A stretch of DNA of 59,485 nt from Sedimentitalea sp042687825 (GTDB lineage Bacteria > Pseudomonadota > Alphaproteobacteria > Rhodobacterales > Rhodobacteraceae). Of the stretch, positions 42,810 to 51,883 are shown in pieces. The position numbers were made by a program, and so were the translations under genes. The number at the start of each line of letters is the position of its first letter. The stretch's first letter is position 1. Where the stretch lies: assembly GCF_042687825.1 (NCBI RefSeq), contig NZ_JBHUQE010000020.1:1-59485 (forward strand), in the 5' to 3' direction. Below the pieces are notes generated by a model. It was not told where the DNA came from. It saw only the letters and a program-made list of their open reading frames with translations, and did not search any database.

Positions 42810-44261
42810 ATGGCAGATACCAACCTGAATCTCATTGCCGGCGAATGGCTGCCGGGCGAATCCGAGATCGAGAACCGCAACCCGTCGGACCTGTCCGATC
42901 TGGTCGGCCGGTTCGCTCAGGCCAGCGCCGACCAGTTGGACGCGACGCTGCAGCGGGCACAAGAGGCGCAGGCGGAATGGGCCAGCTATGGTCCCGAACG
43001 CCGGCAGGCCGTGCTGATGGCGATCGGCACCGAACTGATGGCCCGTTCCGGGGAACTGGGCGAGCTGCTCAGTCGTGAAGAGGGAAAACCGCTGGCCGAG
43101 GGCCGGGGCGAGGTTTTTCGCGCCGGACAGTTCTTTACCTATTACGCCGCCGAATGCCTGCGTCAGATCGGAGAGAACGCTGACAGCGTCCGCGCCGGGG
43201 TCGAGATCGACGTCCGGCGCGAGCCGGTCGGGGTCGTCGCGGTGATCTCGCCCTGGAACTTTCCCACGGCAACCGCGTCGTGGAAAATCGCGCCCGCGCT
43301 CTGCTATGGCAACGCCGTGGTCTGGAAACCCGCCAATCTGACCCCGGCCTCGGCCGTGGCGCTGTGCGAGATCATCGCGCGTCAGGATATCCCCCGCGGT
43401 CTGGTCTCGCTGGTTATGGGCGCAGGCCGGGCGGTGGGCCAGCGGCTGGTGGAAAGCCCGCTGGTCAACGCCATTTCCTTTACCGGGTCGGTGCCCGTGG
43501 GCAAGGGGATTGCCGCTGCGGCCATTCAGAACCTGACCAAGGTGCAGATGGAAATGGGGTCCAAGAACGCTCTGGCGGTGATGGACGATGCCGATCTGGA
43601 CCTGGCGGTTTCGCTGGCCCTGGGCGGCGCCTTTGGCGGCACCGGCCAGAAATGCACCGCCTCGTCGCGCCTGATCGTGCACGATGCGATCCATGACGCT
43701 TTTGTCGAAAAGCTGGTGGCCGGCGCGCAGGCTATGAAAGTCGGCCATGCGCTGGCCGAGGACACCCAGATGGGCCCGGTGGTCAGCGAACAGCAACTGG
43801 CCGAGAATCTGGCCTATGTCGATCTGGCCCGCACCGAAGGCGCAGAACTGGCCTGTGGCGGGGAGCGGTTGGAGCGGCCCCAACAGGGGTTCTACATGTC
43901 CCCCGGAGTGTTCCTGAACACCACCAACCAGATGCGCATCAACCGCGAGGAAATGTTCGCGCCTCTGACCTCGGTGATCCGGGTCGGCAGCTATGACGAA
44001 GCGCTTGCCACGGTCAACGACACCAATTTCGGTCTGACCTCGGGGATCGTCACCCGCGATCTGGCGCGCGCCACGCATTTCCGCCGCAACGCGCGCACCG
44101 GGGTCGTCACTGTCAACCTGCCCACCGCAGGCACCGATTATCATGTACCGTTTGGCGGCCGCGGCGACAGTTCCTACGGGCCGCGCGAACAGGGCAGGGC
44201 GGCGGCCGAGTTCTATACGACGGTCAAGACCGCCTATATCAGCGCCGGAGCGCCGGTCTGA
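42810..44261 (+). CDS. NAD(P)-dependent aldehyde dehydrogenase
   Basis: A 483-residue ALDH: ISPWNFPTATASWKIAPAL, the catalytic Glu in QMEMGSKNALAVMDDAD context, and catalytic Cys in GGTGQKCTASSRLIV. The sequence resembles succinate-semialdehyde and alpha-ketoglutarate-semialdehyde (2,5-dioxovalerate) dehydrogenases. First gene of an operon with dipeptidase, DUF3726 and Ldh-family genes; the stop overlaps the dipeptidase start. Exact aldehyde not determined. Confidence 0.9.
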   Translation: MADTNLNLIAGEWLPGESEIENRNPSDLSDLVGRFAQASADQLDATLQRAQEAQAEWASYGPERRQAVLMAIGTELMARSGELGELLSREEGKPLAEGRGEVFRAGQFFTYYAAECLRQIGENADSVRAGVEIDVRREPVGVVAVISPWNFPTATASWKIAPALCYGNAVVWKPANLTPASAVALCEIIARQDIPRGLVSLVMGAGRAVGQRLVESPLVNAISFTGSVPVGKGIAAAAIQNLTKVQMEMGSKNALAVMDDADLDLAVSLALGGAFGGTGQKCTASSRLIVHDAIHDAFVEKLVAGAQAMKVGHALAEDTQMGPVVSEQQLAENLAYVDLARTEGAELACGGERLERPQQGFYMSPGVFLNTTNQMRINREEMFAPLTSVIRVGSYDEALATVNDTNFGLTSGIVTRDLARATHFRRNARTGVVTVNLPTAGTDYHVPFGGRGDSSYGPREQGRAAAEFYTTVKTAYISAGAPV

Positions 44262-45238
44262 TGCGGATCGATGGCCTGCAATATGCCAACTGGTCGGAAA
44301 AAATCTTTCGCCAGATGCGCGACGGCGGGCTGGACGCGGTTCATGTGACCATCGCCTATCACGAGAATTTCCGCGAAACGGTTCTGAATATCGAGCAGTG
44401 GAACCGCTGGTTCCAGCGTCACCCGGATCTGATCCTGCCGGGGCGATCGGCCAGCGACATCGACACCGCGCGTGAAACCGGCCGGACCGCGATCTTTTTC
44501 GGCTTTCAGAATCCCAGCCCGATCGAGGACGATATCGGTCTGGTCGAGATCGTGCACATGCTGGGTGCGCGGTTCATGCAACTGAGTTATAACAACCAGT
44601 CGCTGCTGGCCACGGGCTGCTACGAGACCGAGGATACCGGCATCACCCGGATGGGGCGACAGGTCATCCGGGAAATGAACCGTGTCGGCCTGGTGGTGGA
44701 CATGAGCCATTCCGGCGACCGTTCGACCATTCAGGCTGCCGATCTGTCCGCGCGCCCGATCGCCATCACGCATGCGAACCCGCATGACTGGGCGCCGGCT
44801 TTGCGCAACAAAAAAGACGACGTGATCCGCGCCGTGACCCAGAATGGCGGCATGTTGGGCTTTTCGCTGTATCCGCATCATCTGCGGGATAAATCCGACT
44901 GCACGCTGCAAAGTTTTTGCGAGATGATCGCGCGCACCGCCGACCGGTTCGGAACCCGGCATCTGGGGATCGGCTCGGACCTGTGCCAGGACCAGCCCGA
45001 CAGCGTGGTGGAATGGATGCGTGTGGGGCGCTGGAGCAACGAGATCGACTATGGCGAGGGCTCGGCCAGCAACCCCGGGTTTCCGCCGATGCCCACCTGG
45101 TTCCGCGACAACCGCGATTTTGGAAACCTTGCGGACGGCCTGCGCGCGGTCGGCATGGACGACGCCGAAATCGTCGGCATCATGGGGCGGAACTGGTACC
45201 GGTTCTTTGCCGATAATTTCGGCCCCGGCGGAAAATGA
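44261..45238 (+). CDS. Membrane-dipeptidase (renal dipeptidase) family hydrolase
   Basis: A 325-residue TIM-barrel metal hydrolase of peptidase family M19: LVVDMSHSGDRST and PIAITHANPHDW carry metal-ligand histidines, and HLGIGSDLCQDQPD a late Asp. No signal peptide, so cytoplasmic. M19-like genes also occur in betaine catabolic operons, for example beside dimethylglycine demethylase genes in Pseudomonas, where they may not act on dipeptides. Start overlaps the aldehyde dehydrogenase stop by one base. Confidence 0.88.
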   Translation: MRIDGLQYANWSEKIFRQMRDGGLDAVHVTIAYHENFRETVLNIEQWNRWFQRHPDLILPGRSASDIDTARETGRTAIFFGFQNPSPIEDDIGLVEIVHMLGARFMQLSYNNQSLLATGCYETEDTGITRMGRQVIREMNRVGLVVDMSHSGDRSTIQAADLSARPIAITHANPHDWAPALRNKKDDVIRAVTQNGGMLGFSLYPHHLRDKSDCTLQSFCEMIARTADRFGTRHLGIGSDLCQDQPDSVVEWMRVGRWSNEIDYGEGSASNPGFPPMPTWFRDNRDFGNLADGLRAVGMDDAEIVGIMGRNWYRFFADNFGPGGK

Positions 45239-46920
45239 TGTCGGGGGCGACGCATAACCTGCGCCGCGACCCGGCACGCGTCATGCGCCTGCGGCGTCTG
45301 GGCGCGCTGCACCAGTGCCGCCTGAGTTTCATGCGGGTTCTGACCCGGCGCATGGCCCGTGACAGCTGGGTTTTTGACCGGCCTGTATTTGACATCGATA
45401 CCCGCGGTGTCGGCCATGCGGTCTATACCGCCACCGGCCCCGCGCGCAGCTATTCGCTGGTGGCCTTTGCCCATGATCTGCCTGACGAGATGCGTTCGGA
45501 CCGCGTGATCGCCACCGCCTGGGACGCGACTTTTGCGCTGTTTGACGGCATTCCCACCCCAGAGGACATCGACCGTCTGTCGCAAAACGTGCCGCTGCAA
45601 GAGGCCGGGCGCGTCACGGAAAGCGAGTTGTCCCTGTCGCGGGCCAACCGCTCGGTGCGCCTGTGGACCCATGTGGTCGAACGGCTGGCGTCGGGCCGGC
45701 AGCCGGATGCCGACAAGATCCGCGATGTCGGCTATCTGATGCGCACCACCGCGGTCTACGGATCGGGCAAGTTCGGCGCGGCGGACCGCGAAAAGATCGC
45801 GGCGCGGCCCGAGATGCGGGTGCCGTTTCAGGCCGAGATGCTGTCGGTCTATCTGACCCGGACCTTTGTGCGCGATCTGGTGCAGCACATGGCCCGCGCC
45901 CGGGGAGGGGCTGCGACTGTCGAGTTGGACCCCGTGATCGCCCGGCAACTGGGCATTGGTAATTCGACCGGTCTGGGCATGGCGCCGTTCATCCTCAACC
46001 ATGCGGTCCTGTTCAACAACTGGATCATGGCGCGCGAAGAGGCGATCGCCCGGGTCTGCGCCATAAAAACCGCAACACCCGCGGCGGCGGCGGCCTTTCG
46101 GGCCGTACTGGGACGGGCCGACGCTTCGGTTGGATCCTGGCGCTCGCAACATCCGATCCAGATCGAGCGGCTGGCGGCACTGCGCCGCGACATCGACGCG
46201 CTGAGCGACCATGTCCGAGGCGACGACCTGCAGAGCGACCAGCCGTGGAACCGGCTGATGGATTGGGCCGAAAGCCGATGCAGCGAAGAGGGGCAGGAAT
46301 TTGTCGCCTCGCTGATCCTGGAACCTTACGGGGCCCTGGTCGATGAACTGGCCGACGACATGGCCGACGCCAACCCGATCGCCTTTCGCATCGACGGCGC
46401 CATGACGGTCGGCGCGCTGCGCGGTCTGATCGAGACCAGTTTCGGCTGGGCGCTGCACATCGACTGGACGGCGCGCGAGAATTGCGCGCGCGCCTGGTAT
46501 GTCTCTGCGGAAAAGCTGGAACCCCGGCTGGGCGAACGTTTCGAAGAGCCGATTGCCGACTATGAGCAGCCGCTGGCCCCGGCGCGGGACGCGGCGGCGG
46601 CCCATGCGGCGCTGGCGGATGTCGAGGACAGCGCGACGGTGGCGGATTTTCTGCTGGTTCGGCCGGAATACCGGCACACCGTCCGCCGCGCCCAGATGAG
46701 CCGCCGCGCGCCCTATGGCGAAATCCGCGACAACACCATCGGCCAGGACCTGCTGCCCATCGACATGCTGCGTGCCAAGCTGTCGTTTTTCGGCGCCACC
46801 CATTTCGACCCGCGCTCGGACCGCTGGGTGCGCATCTCCATGTATGCCGGCGCGCCCTATCCCGAAGATCTGACGCCCGAAACCGCCGATCTCTGGGTCT
46901 ATCCGGAGGCAGAAGCATGA
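45235..46920 (+). CDS. Conserved hypothetical protein, 561 residues
   Basis: No family recognised. A soluble Ala/Arg-rich protein without signal or membrane segments; distinctive stretches are NSTGLGMAPFILNHAVLFNN, GKFGAADREKIAARPEMR, HIDWTARENCARAWYVS and the C-terminal RWVRISMYAGAPYPEDL. It overlaps the dipeptidase stop (ATGATG) and the DUF3726 start (ATGA), so all three are translated together. Tight coupling suggests an enzyme or enzyme subunit of the same pathway. Confidence 0.75.
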   Translation: MMSGATHNLRRDPARVMRLRRLGALHQCRLSFMRVLTRRMARDSWVFDRPVFDIDTRGVGHAVYTATGPARSYSLVAFAHDLPDEMRSDRVIATAWDATFALFDGIPTPEDIDRLSQNVPLQEAGRVTESELSLSRANRSVRLWTHVVERLASGRQPDADKIRDVGYLMRTTAVYGSGKFGAADREKIAARPEMRVPFQAEMLSVYLTRTFVRDLVQHMARARGGAATVELDPVIARQLGIGNSTGLGMAPFILNHAVLFNNWIMAREEAIARVCAIKTATPAAAAAFRAVLGRADASVGSWRSQHPIQIERLAALRRDIDALSDHVRGDDLQSDQPWNRLMDWAESRCSEEGQEFVASLILEPYGALVDELADDMADANPIAFRIDGAMTVGALRGLIETSFGWALHIDWTARENCARAWYVSAEKLEPRLGERFEEPIADYEQPLAPARDAAAAHAALADVEDSATVADFLLVRPEYRHTVRRAQMSRRAPYGEIRDNTIGQDLLPIDMLRAKLSFFGATHFDPRSDRWVRISMYAGAPYPEDLTPETADLWVYPEAEA

Positions 46921-47558
46921 GCCTGTCGCTGAACGAGGTCGAAGCTCTGGCCAAACGGGCCGCGCGTGGCGCCGGCTATCCCTGGGGATTGGCGGAAGAG
47001 GCCGCGAAAGCCACCCGCTGGCTGTGCGCGCAAGGGATCGATGGCTGCGCCGAACTGGCCGCGTTGCTTACCCGGACCGATGGCGCAGACCTGGCGGACT
47101 GGACGCCCGATGCCGGTCCGGGCGGCACCGGATGGCGGGCGCGGGGAGGGCAGTTATGCCCGCTAATCACCGGTGCCGCCCTGTCGGACCGCGCCGATTC
47201 TCTGGGCCGGGGCGACCTGCAGATCGCTTCCCTTGTGCGGCCGCTTTTGCTGTTGCCCTTTGCCGCCCTGTGCGCGTGGCATCTGCGGGTGCCTGTCCAT
47301 ATTTCCTGGGGCGCGGCAAAGGCAGCCACGGATGGCCAATCTCTGGCCTTGCACGGCCTGGCAAATGACGGTTTCGCGCAGGAACTGACCGTCTCGGCGG
47401 GCGGCGCAATGACCCAACCGAACCGGACCGGCAGCCGCGCAGACCCGCGCGCAGAGATCCGCGCGACCCTGAACCGGTTCGCAGGCCGAACCTTTGCCCC
47501 GGCCAGCGAAGAATCGCGGCGCAAGGGGGCCGGTGCCGGCCTGTCCGACAATGATTGA
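46917..47558 (+). CDS. DUF3726 family protein
   Basis: A 213-residue protein with the DUF3726 start SLNEVEALAKRAARGAGYPWGLAEEAAKA (quoted here as SLNEVEALAKRAARG, then GYPWGLAEEAAKA). No signal peptide; function unknown in all members I know. Coupled to the preceding 561-residue protein and followed after 12 bases by an Ldh-family oxidoreductase. Confidence 0.8.
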   Translation: MSLSLNEVEALAKRAARGAGYPWGLAEEAAKATRWLCAQGIDGCAELAALLTRTDGADLADWTPDAGPGGTGWRARGGQLCPLITGAALSDRADSLGRGDLQIASLVRPLLLLPFAALCAWHLRVPVHISWGAAKAATDGQSLALHGLANDGFAQELTVSAGGAMTQPNRTGSRADPRAEIRATLNRFAGRTFAPASEESRRKGAGAGLSDND

Positions 47559-47570
47559 CCAGAGGATGCC

Positions 47571-48590
47571 ATGAGCGACACCGAACGACTGAGCCTTGCC
47601 GACATCGAAGACCTCGCCTTTCGCGCGCTGGTCGCATCCGGCACATCCGAGGCCAATGCCCGACCGCTGGCCGTGGCGACGGCGGCAACCGAAGCCGACG
47701 GAGTTGCCAGCCACGGGCTGGCCTATATCCCGATCTATTGTGAACATGTGGTCTGCGGCAAGGTGGACGGAGACGCAAGACCGACCCTGACGCAGCCGCG
47801 CCCGGGTTTGCTGCGTGCCGATGCGGCGACGGGGTTTGCCCATTCCGCCATTGACATGGGCTTTGCCCGGCTGATCCCGCTGGCGCGTGAACAGGGCATT
47901 GCCGCGCTGGCGATACACAATAGCTATAACTGCGGCGTACTGGGGTATCACACGGCACGGTTGACACAGGCAGGGCTGCTGGGCCTGGGATTCACCAACG
48001 CCCCGGCCTCGATCGCACCATCCGGCGGCGCGCGGCCCGTGGTCGGCACCAACCCGATTTCCATCGCCGTGCCCGGCGAAGACGGCGATCCCAGCATTCT
48101 GATCGACCAGAGCGCCAGTACCATCGCCAAAAGCGAGGTGATGAAACATGCCCGCGAAAACAAGCCGATCCCGGTCGGGTGGGCGCTGGATTCCGAGGGC
48201 AATCCGACCACGGACCCGGCCACCGGACTCAAGGGGTCGATGGCGCCTTCGGGCGGCTACAAGGGGGTCGGCATCGCGCTGCTGGTCGAGGTTCTGGCGG
48301 CCGCGCTGTCCGGCGGACAGCTGGGTATCCACGCTTCGCCCTTTTCCGGCACGGCCGGCGGGCCGCCGCGCACCGGCCAGCTTTTCATCGCCATCGACCC
48401 CAGGGCGGCGTCGGGCGACGTATTTGCGACGCGAATGTCCGATCTGGTGCAAGCCATCTGCAGCCAGGACAATGCACACTTGCCCGGCGACGGACGTCGG
48501 AACCATCGGCACCGGGCGAAACGGACCGGCGTGCCGGTCAACACAGAGACGCTGCGCAAGATCAGGGAAATAATCGCGGCGAGCCACTAG
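47571..48590 (+). CDS. Ldh family oxidoreductase (malate/lactate/sulfolactate DH type)
   Basis: A 339-residue NAD(P)-dependent enzyme of the Ldh_2 family: ADGVASHGLAYIPIYC near residue 43, HNSYNCGVLGYH, TNAPASIAPSGG and VGTNPISIAVPG. Besides malate or sulfolactate dehydrogenases the family contains delta1-pyrroline-2-carboxylate reductases and ureidoglycolate dehydrogenase. With a BCCT transporter and a semialdehyde-type dehydrogenase nearby, proline-betaine or similar cyclic-imine chemistry is possible, but this is inference. Confidence 0.88.
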   Translation: MSDTERLSLADIEDLAFRALVASGTSEANARPLAVATAATEADGVASHGLAYIPIYCEHVVCGKVDGDARPTLTQPRPGLLRADAATGFAHSAIDMGFARLIPLAREQGIAALAIHNSYNCGVLGYHTARLTQAGLLGLGFTNAPASIAPSGGARPVVGTNPISIAVPGEDGDPSILIDQSASTIAKSEVMKHARENKPIPVGWALDSEGNPTTDPATGLKGSMAPSGGYKGVGIALLVEVLAAALSGGQLGIHASPFSGTAGGPPRTGQLFIAIDPRAASGDVFATRMSDLVQAICSQDNAHLPGDGRRNHRHRAKRTGVPVNTETLRKIREIIAASH

Positions 48591-48672
48591 GCGGAAAACG
48601 GATTCCGCAAAAAACTGCGCTGATCCGACCGCTGATGTCGGCGCGCAAACAGCGAGACAAGGGAGGTAAAGA

Positions 48673-50505
48673 ATGTCCATCAAACCACCATTCACGGATC
48701 TTGAAATCCGACGATCCACCAAGGGATTCTACGAAGGCCACAGTGTCGAGATCGCGCTGTTCAGCAAGGCGATCATGGTCGCTCTGGTGATCTGGGCGCT
48801 GGTCTGGCCGGCCAATGCCAACGGCGTGCTGGGCAGTCTGAACTGGAAGATCCTCGAAGGTTTCAACAGCTTCTACATCGTCATCGTCGGATTTTTCGCC
48901 TTTTTCCTGATCGTGATTGCCGCCTTGCCGCAAACCGGAAAACGCATCATGGGCCGCCCCGGAGAGGGCACTGAGTTTTCCAATTTCTCCTGGTTCTCGA
49001 TGATGTTCGGCGCCGGTCTGGGGGTTGGACTGATGGTCTTTGCCACCGCCGAACCTCTGGGTCTGTGGGGATCGAACCCGTTGGTGCTGTCCGGTGAGGT
49101 CGAAAAGAACACCGAACAGGCGCTGACCTCGGCCTATCGCTATACATTCGCGCATTACGGTCTGCATGCCTGGTCGATCTATGTCGTCACCGGTCTGTCG
49201 CTGGCCTATTACGCCTATACGCGGGATATGCCCCTGACCATCCGCACCGCCCTGACACCCCTGTTCGGGCGTCTGATGAACGGTTTGCTGGGACATGTCG
49301 TCGATGTTCTGGGCGTGGTCGCGACGATCCTGGGCGTGTCGGTCACCATCGGCTTTGGCGTTTCGCAGTTCATCGACGGCATGTACGCGATCACCGGCAT
49401 GGAATGGATGATGAACATGGGCGGCGAGACACCGGCGCCGGGCACGGTCGGGCTGATCGCCGGGTTGCTGGTCATCATGGGCCTGTCGATCATCTCGGCG
49501 GTTTCCGGCGTCGGGCGCGGGGTCAAATACCTGTCCAACCTGAACCTGGTCCTGTCCTTGATCCTGCTGCTGACCTTTGTGATCTTTGGCTCGTTCCTGT
49601 TCGCGATGACCACCTATGCTACGGCATTCGTCGACTATATCCTGCACTTTGTTTCGATCAGCTTTGGCGCCTATGGGCCGCAATCTGCCGCAGAATTCAA
49701 AGCGGCGCTGCCGGCGGATGCCGCCCCCTATGCCGATGCGCTGCGCAGCGGCGCCACCAATGCCTGGGGATCGTTCGAAGGGTTCCGTTCGGGGTTGGAA
49801 GGCGAGGCGGCCAGCCTGTCCGAAGACGTTCTGACGGCAGCCTATGCCGCAGGTGAACCCGGACGCCAATTTGCGTGGCAGGCCGGCTGGACGACCTTCT
49901 ACTGGGCTTGGTGGATCGCGTTCTCACCCTTTGTCGGGCTGTTCCTGGCCCGCATTTCACGCGGGCGCACGGTGCGCGAATTCATCGTCGGCTGCGTCTT
50001 TGCGCCGTCGCTGGTCTGTTTTGCCTGGATGGCCATCCTGGGCGGCACCGCCATCGATCTGGAACTGACCGGCGGGGCGGACGGAGCCATCGTCGGGGCC
50101 TCTAACACCGCCAAGCTGTTCGTCACCCTGGGCGAAATGATCTCGGGCGGGTTCCTGTCGGGGATCACCATCATGTGCGTCGTGCTGATCATGACCTTTC
50201 TGGTGACCTCGGCGGATTCGGGCATTCTGGTGATGAATACCATCATGTCAGGCGGCGATCAGGAGGTCGGCAACAAGCACAAGATCGTCTGGGGTCTGAT
50301 CCTGACAGCGGTGATCGGCACGCTGCTGATCGCAGGCAAGTCCGGCGGGGCCGACCCGATGGAAGCCCTGCGCAATGCCATGATCATCGGCGCATTGCCG
50401 TTCACGATGGTGATGGGTCTGATGTGCATGGCGCTGACAAAGGCGCTTTACCGCGACGGTGTCCGTGCAAAGGCCGTCACGCCGGCTGCGGAACCGGCAG
50501 AATAA
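48673..50505 (+). CDS. BCCT family transporter
   Basis: A 610-residue, about 12-TM sodium- or proton-coupled transporter of the betaine/carnitine/choline family: MFGAGLGVGLMVFATAEP (glycine-rich TM3) and WTTFYWAWWIAFSP (TM8 tryptophan box). There is an insertion of about 70 residues before TM8 (residues 335-405). A strong GGGAGG ribosome site precedes the ATG. It ends the LysR-linked cluster and probably imports a quaternary ammonium or related compound that the upstream enzymes degrade. Confidence 0.93.
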   Translation: MSIKPPFTDLEIRRSTKGFYEGHSVEIALFSKAIMVALVIWALVWPANANGVLGSLNWKILEGFNSFYIVIVGFFAFFLIVIAALPQTGKRIMGRPGEGTEFSNFSWFSMMFGAGLGVGLMVFATAEPLGLWGSNPLVLSGEVEKNTEQALTSAYRYTFAHYGLHAWSIYVVTGLSLAYYAYTRDMPLTIRTALTPLFGRLMNGLLGHVVDVLGVVATILGVSVTIGFGVSQFIDGMYAITGMEWMMNMGGETPAPGTVGLIAGLLVIMGLSIISAVSGVGRGVKYLSNLNLVLSLILLLTFVIFGSFLFAMTTYATAFVDYILHFVSISFGAYGPQSAAEFKAALPADAAPYADALRSGATNAWGSFEGFRSGLEGEAASLSEDVLTAAYAAGEPGRQFAWQAGWTTFYWAWWIAFSPFVGLFLARISRGRTVREFIVGCVFAPSLVCFAWMAILGGTAIDLELTGGADGAIVGASNTAKLFVTLGEMISGGFLSGITIMCVVLIMTFLVTSADSGILVMNTIMSGGDQEVGNKHKIVWGLILTAVIGTLLIAGKSGGADPMEALRNAMIIGALPFTMVMGLMCMALTKALYRDGVRAKAVTPAAEPAE

Positions 50506-50647
50506 GCTGACGGCCGCCGGGCGGGGCAGAGGGGTCCCGTCCGGTTCATCAGAGGGTAGAGCCGACCGTATAACGGGAAGGGTTGGCAGACCGAAAACGG
50601 CCACCTGAAAACCTGAAACCCAGTTATTGGCCAGATACATACGCGAA

Positions 50648-51883
50648 CTACCTCGCGTTCTTGTTGCGGAAATGCTTTGGGGTGATACCATGGCGGGAAA
50701 TGCGGTCGTAAAACGTGTTTCGGGGCATGCCCAACAGCTTGGCCGACTCGGACGCGCTGCCGTTGCATTGTTTCAGGGTCTCGCTCAGAACCAGCCGCTC
50801 GAACGCGTCCATCTGCTCGGCCAGGGTCGGGCTGTCGCCCGGCGCGTTGCACAGTTTTCCGCCCAGCAGGATCGACGTGGCATAGGTCCGCATCTGCGGC
50901 AGGTTCCCCGCCCACGAACGGGCCATGATATCGCTGACAAGCCCAAAGTGAAGCTCGGGTATCTCGGCATTCAACCGGTTTGCCGTCTGGTGCAGGATCG
51001 TTTCGAAAATGTCCAACAGATCCTCGCGGCGTTCGTTCAGCGAGGGAACGGTGATTTCGGCCACCCCATCCATCGCCACCAGTTCATCCACCACCATGTT
51101 GTTTCGAATATCGGCAAGCGCCCGGGTGGATGAGGTGATCAGGCGCATTTGCGGGTTGCTTTGGATCAGGCCGATCAATTGCCGCTGTTGATCGGGGGTG
51201 GCGAGATCGATGAATTTTGCCAAAAGATCAAAGGGTTTCTCTGGAACTCCGGGAATGCTGACCGCGGTGTCTGCAGCGCCCGAAAAGTTGATCTGAACAA
51301 ACGGGCGCGCGGTTTCGGCGAGCCGGTTGATCGTGTGCGCAGCGGTGCGTTTGCCAACACCGTCCGGTCCGCACAGGTGGACCGGCATGTTTGCGTGCGC
51401 GACGCTTCGCAGCGTGTCGCGCAACGTTGCGGTCGCGCTGGATTCGCCGGGAAACTCAATCGCGGCAACATCGCTGCGCATCAGGACCCGTTGGATTTTT
51501 CGGGATTTCAGCACCAGCGCCCGGTGTTCCAGTGCCCGCTCCAGGACCTCGACCATTTGATCCGTGCTGCAGGGTTTTTCGAGATAGTCATAGGCGCCGC
51601 TTTTCATTGCCCGCAGAGCCGTTGGAACATCACTGTGACCGGTCAAAAGAATGACCGGCAGATCGGAATCCACGTTCTGCGCAAAACTCAGCACGTCGAA
51701 ACCGTCCTGCCTGGGCATGCGGATATCCGTCAGAATGACACCATTGAAATCCGCGCGAATGCTTCGGCGCGCCTGAACAAAGCTGGCCATGGGCAGAGGC
51801 GCGAGTCCGGCCAACTCGATCATCTGGGTCAGCGATTTGCACAATGCGATGTCGTTTTCGATGATCAGAACTTTGTTTATCAT
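50648..51883 (-). CDS. DctD/NtrC-like response regulator with degenerate AAA+ domain
   Basis: A 411-residue regulator. Receiver domain intact: Asp53 in LTDIRMP, Lys103 in LEKP. The central AAA+ domain is shortened: a Walker A-like GPDGVGKRT (172-180) is kept, but the GAFTGA loop that contacts sigma-54 and the usual Walker B (GGTLFLDE) are missing. The Fis-type DNA-binding C-terminus (SASESAKLLGMPRNTFYDRI) is intact. It is coupled to the histidine kinase gene and divergent from dctPQM, so it probably controls dicarboxylate uptake, perhaps with sigma-70 rather than sigma-54. Confidence 0.85.
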   Translation of the reverse strand: MINKVLIIENDIALCKSLTQMIELAGLAPLPMASFVQARRSIRADFNGVILTDIRMPRQDGFDVLSFAQNVDSDLPVILLTGHSDVPTALRAMKSGAYDYLEKPCSTDQMVEVLERALEHRALVLKSRKIQRVLMRSDVAAIEFPGESSATATLRDTLRSVAHANMPVHLCGPDGVGKRTAAHTINRLAETARPFVQINFSGAADTAVSIPGVPEKPFDLLAKFIDLATPDQQRQLIGLIQSNPQMRLITSSTRALADIRNNMVVDELVAMDGVAEITVPSLNERREDLLDIFETILHQTANRLNAEIPELHFGLVSDIMARSWAGNLPQMRTYATSILLGGKLCNAPGDSPTLAEQMDAFERLVLSETLKQCNGSASESAKLLGMPRNTFYDRISRHGITPKHFRNKNAR

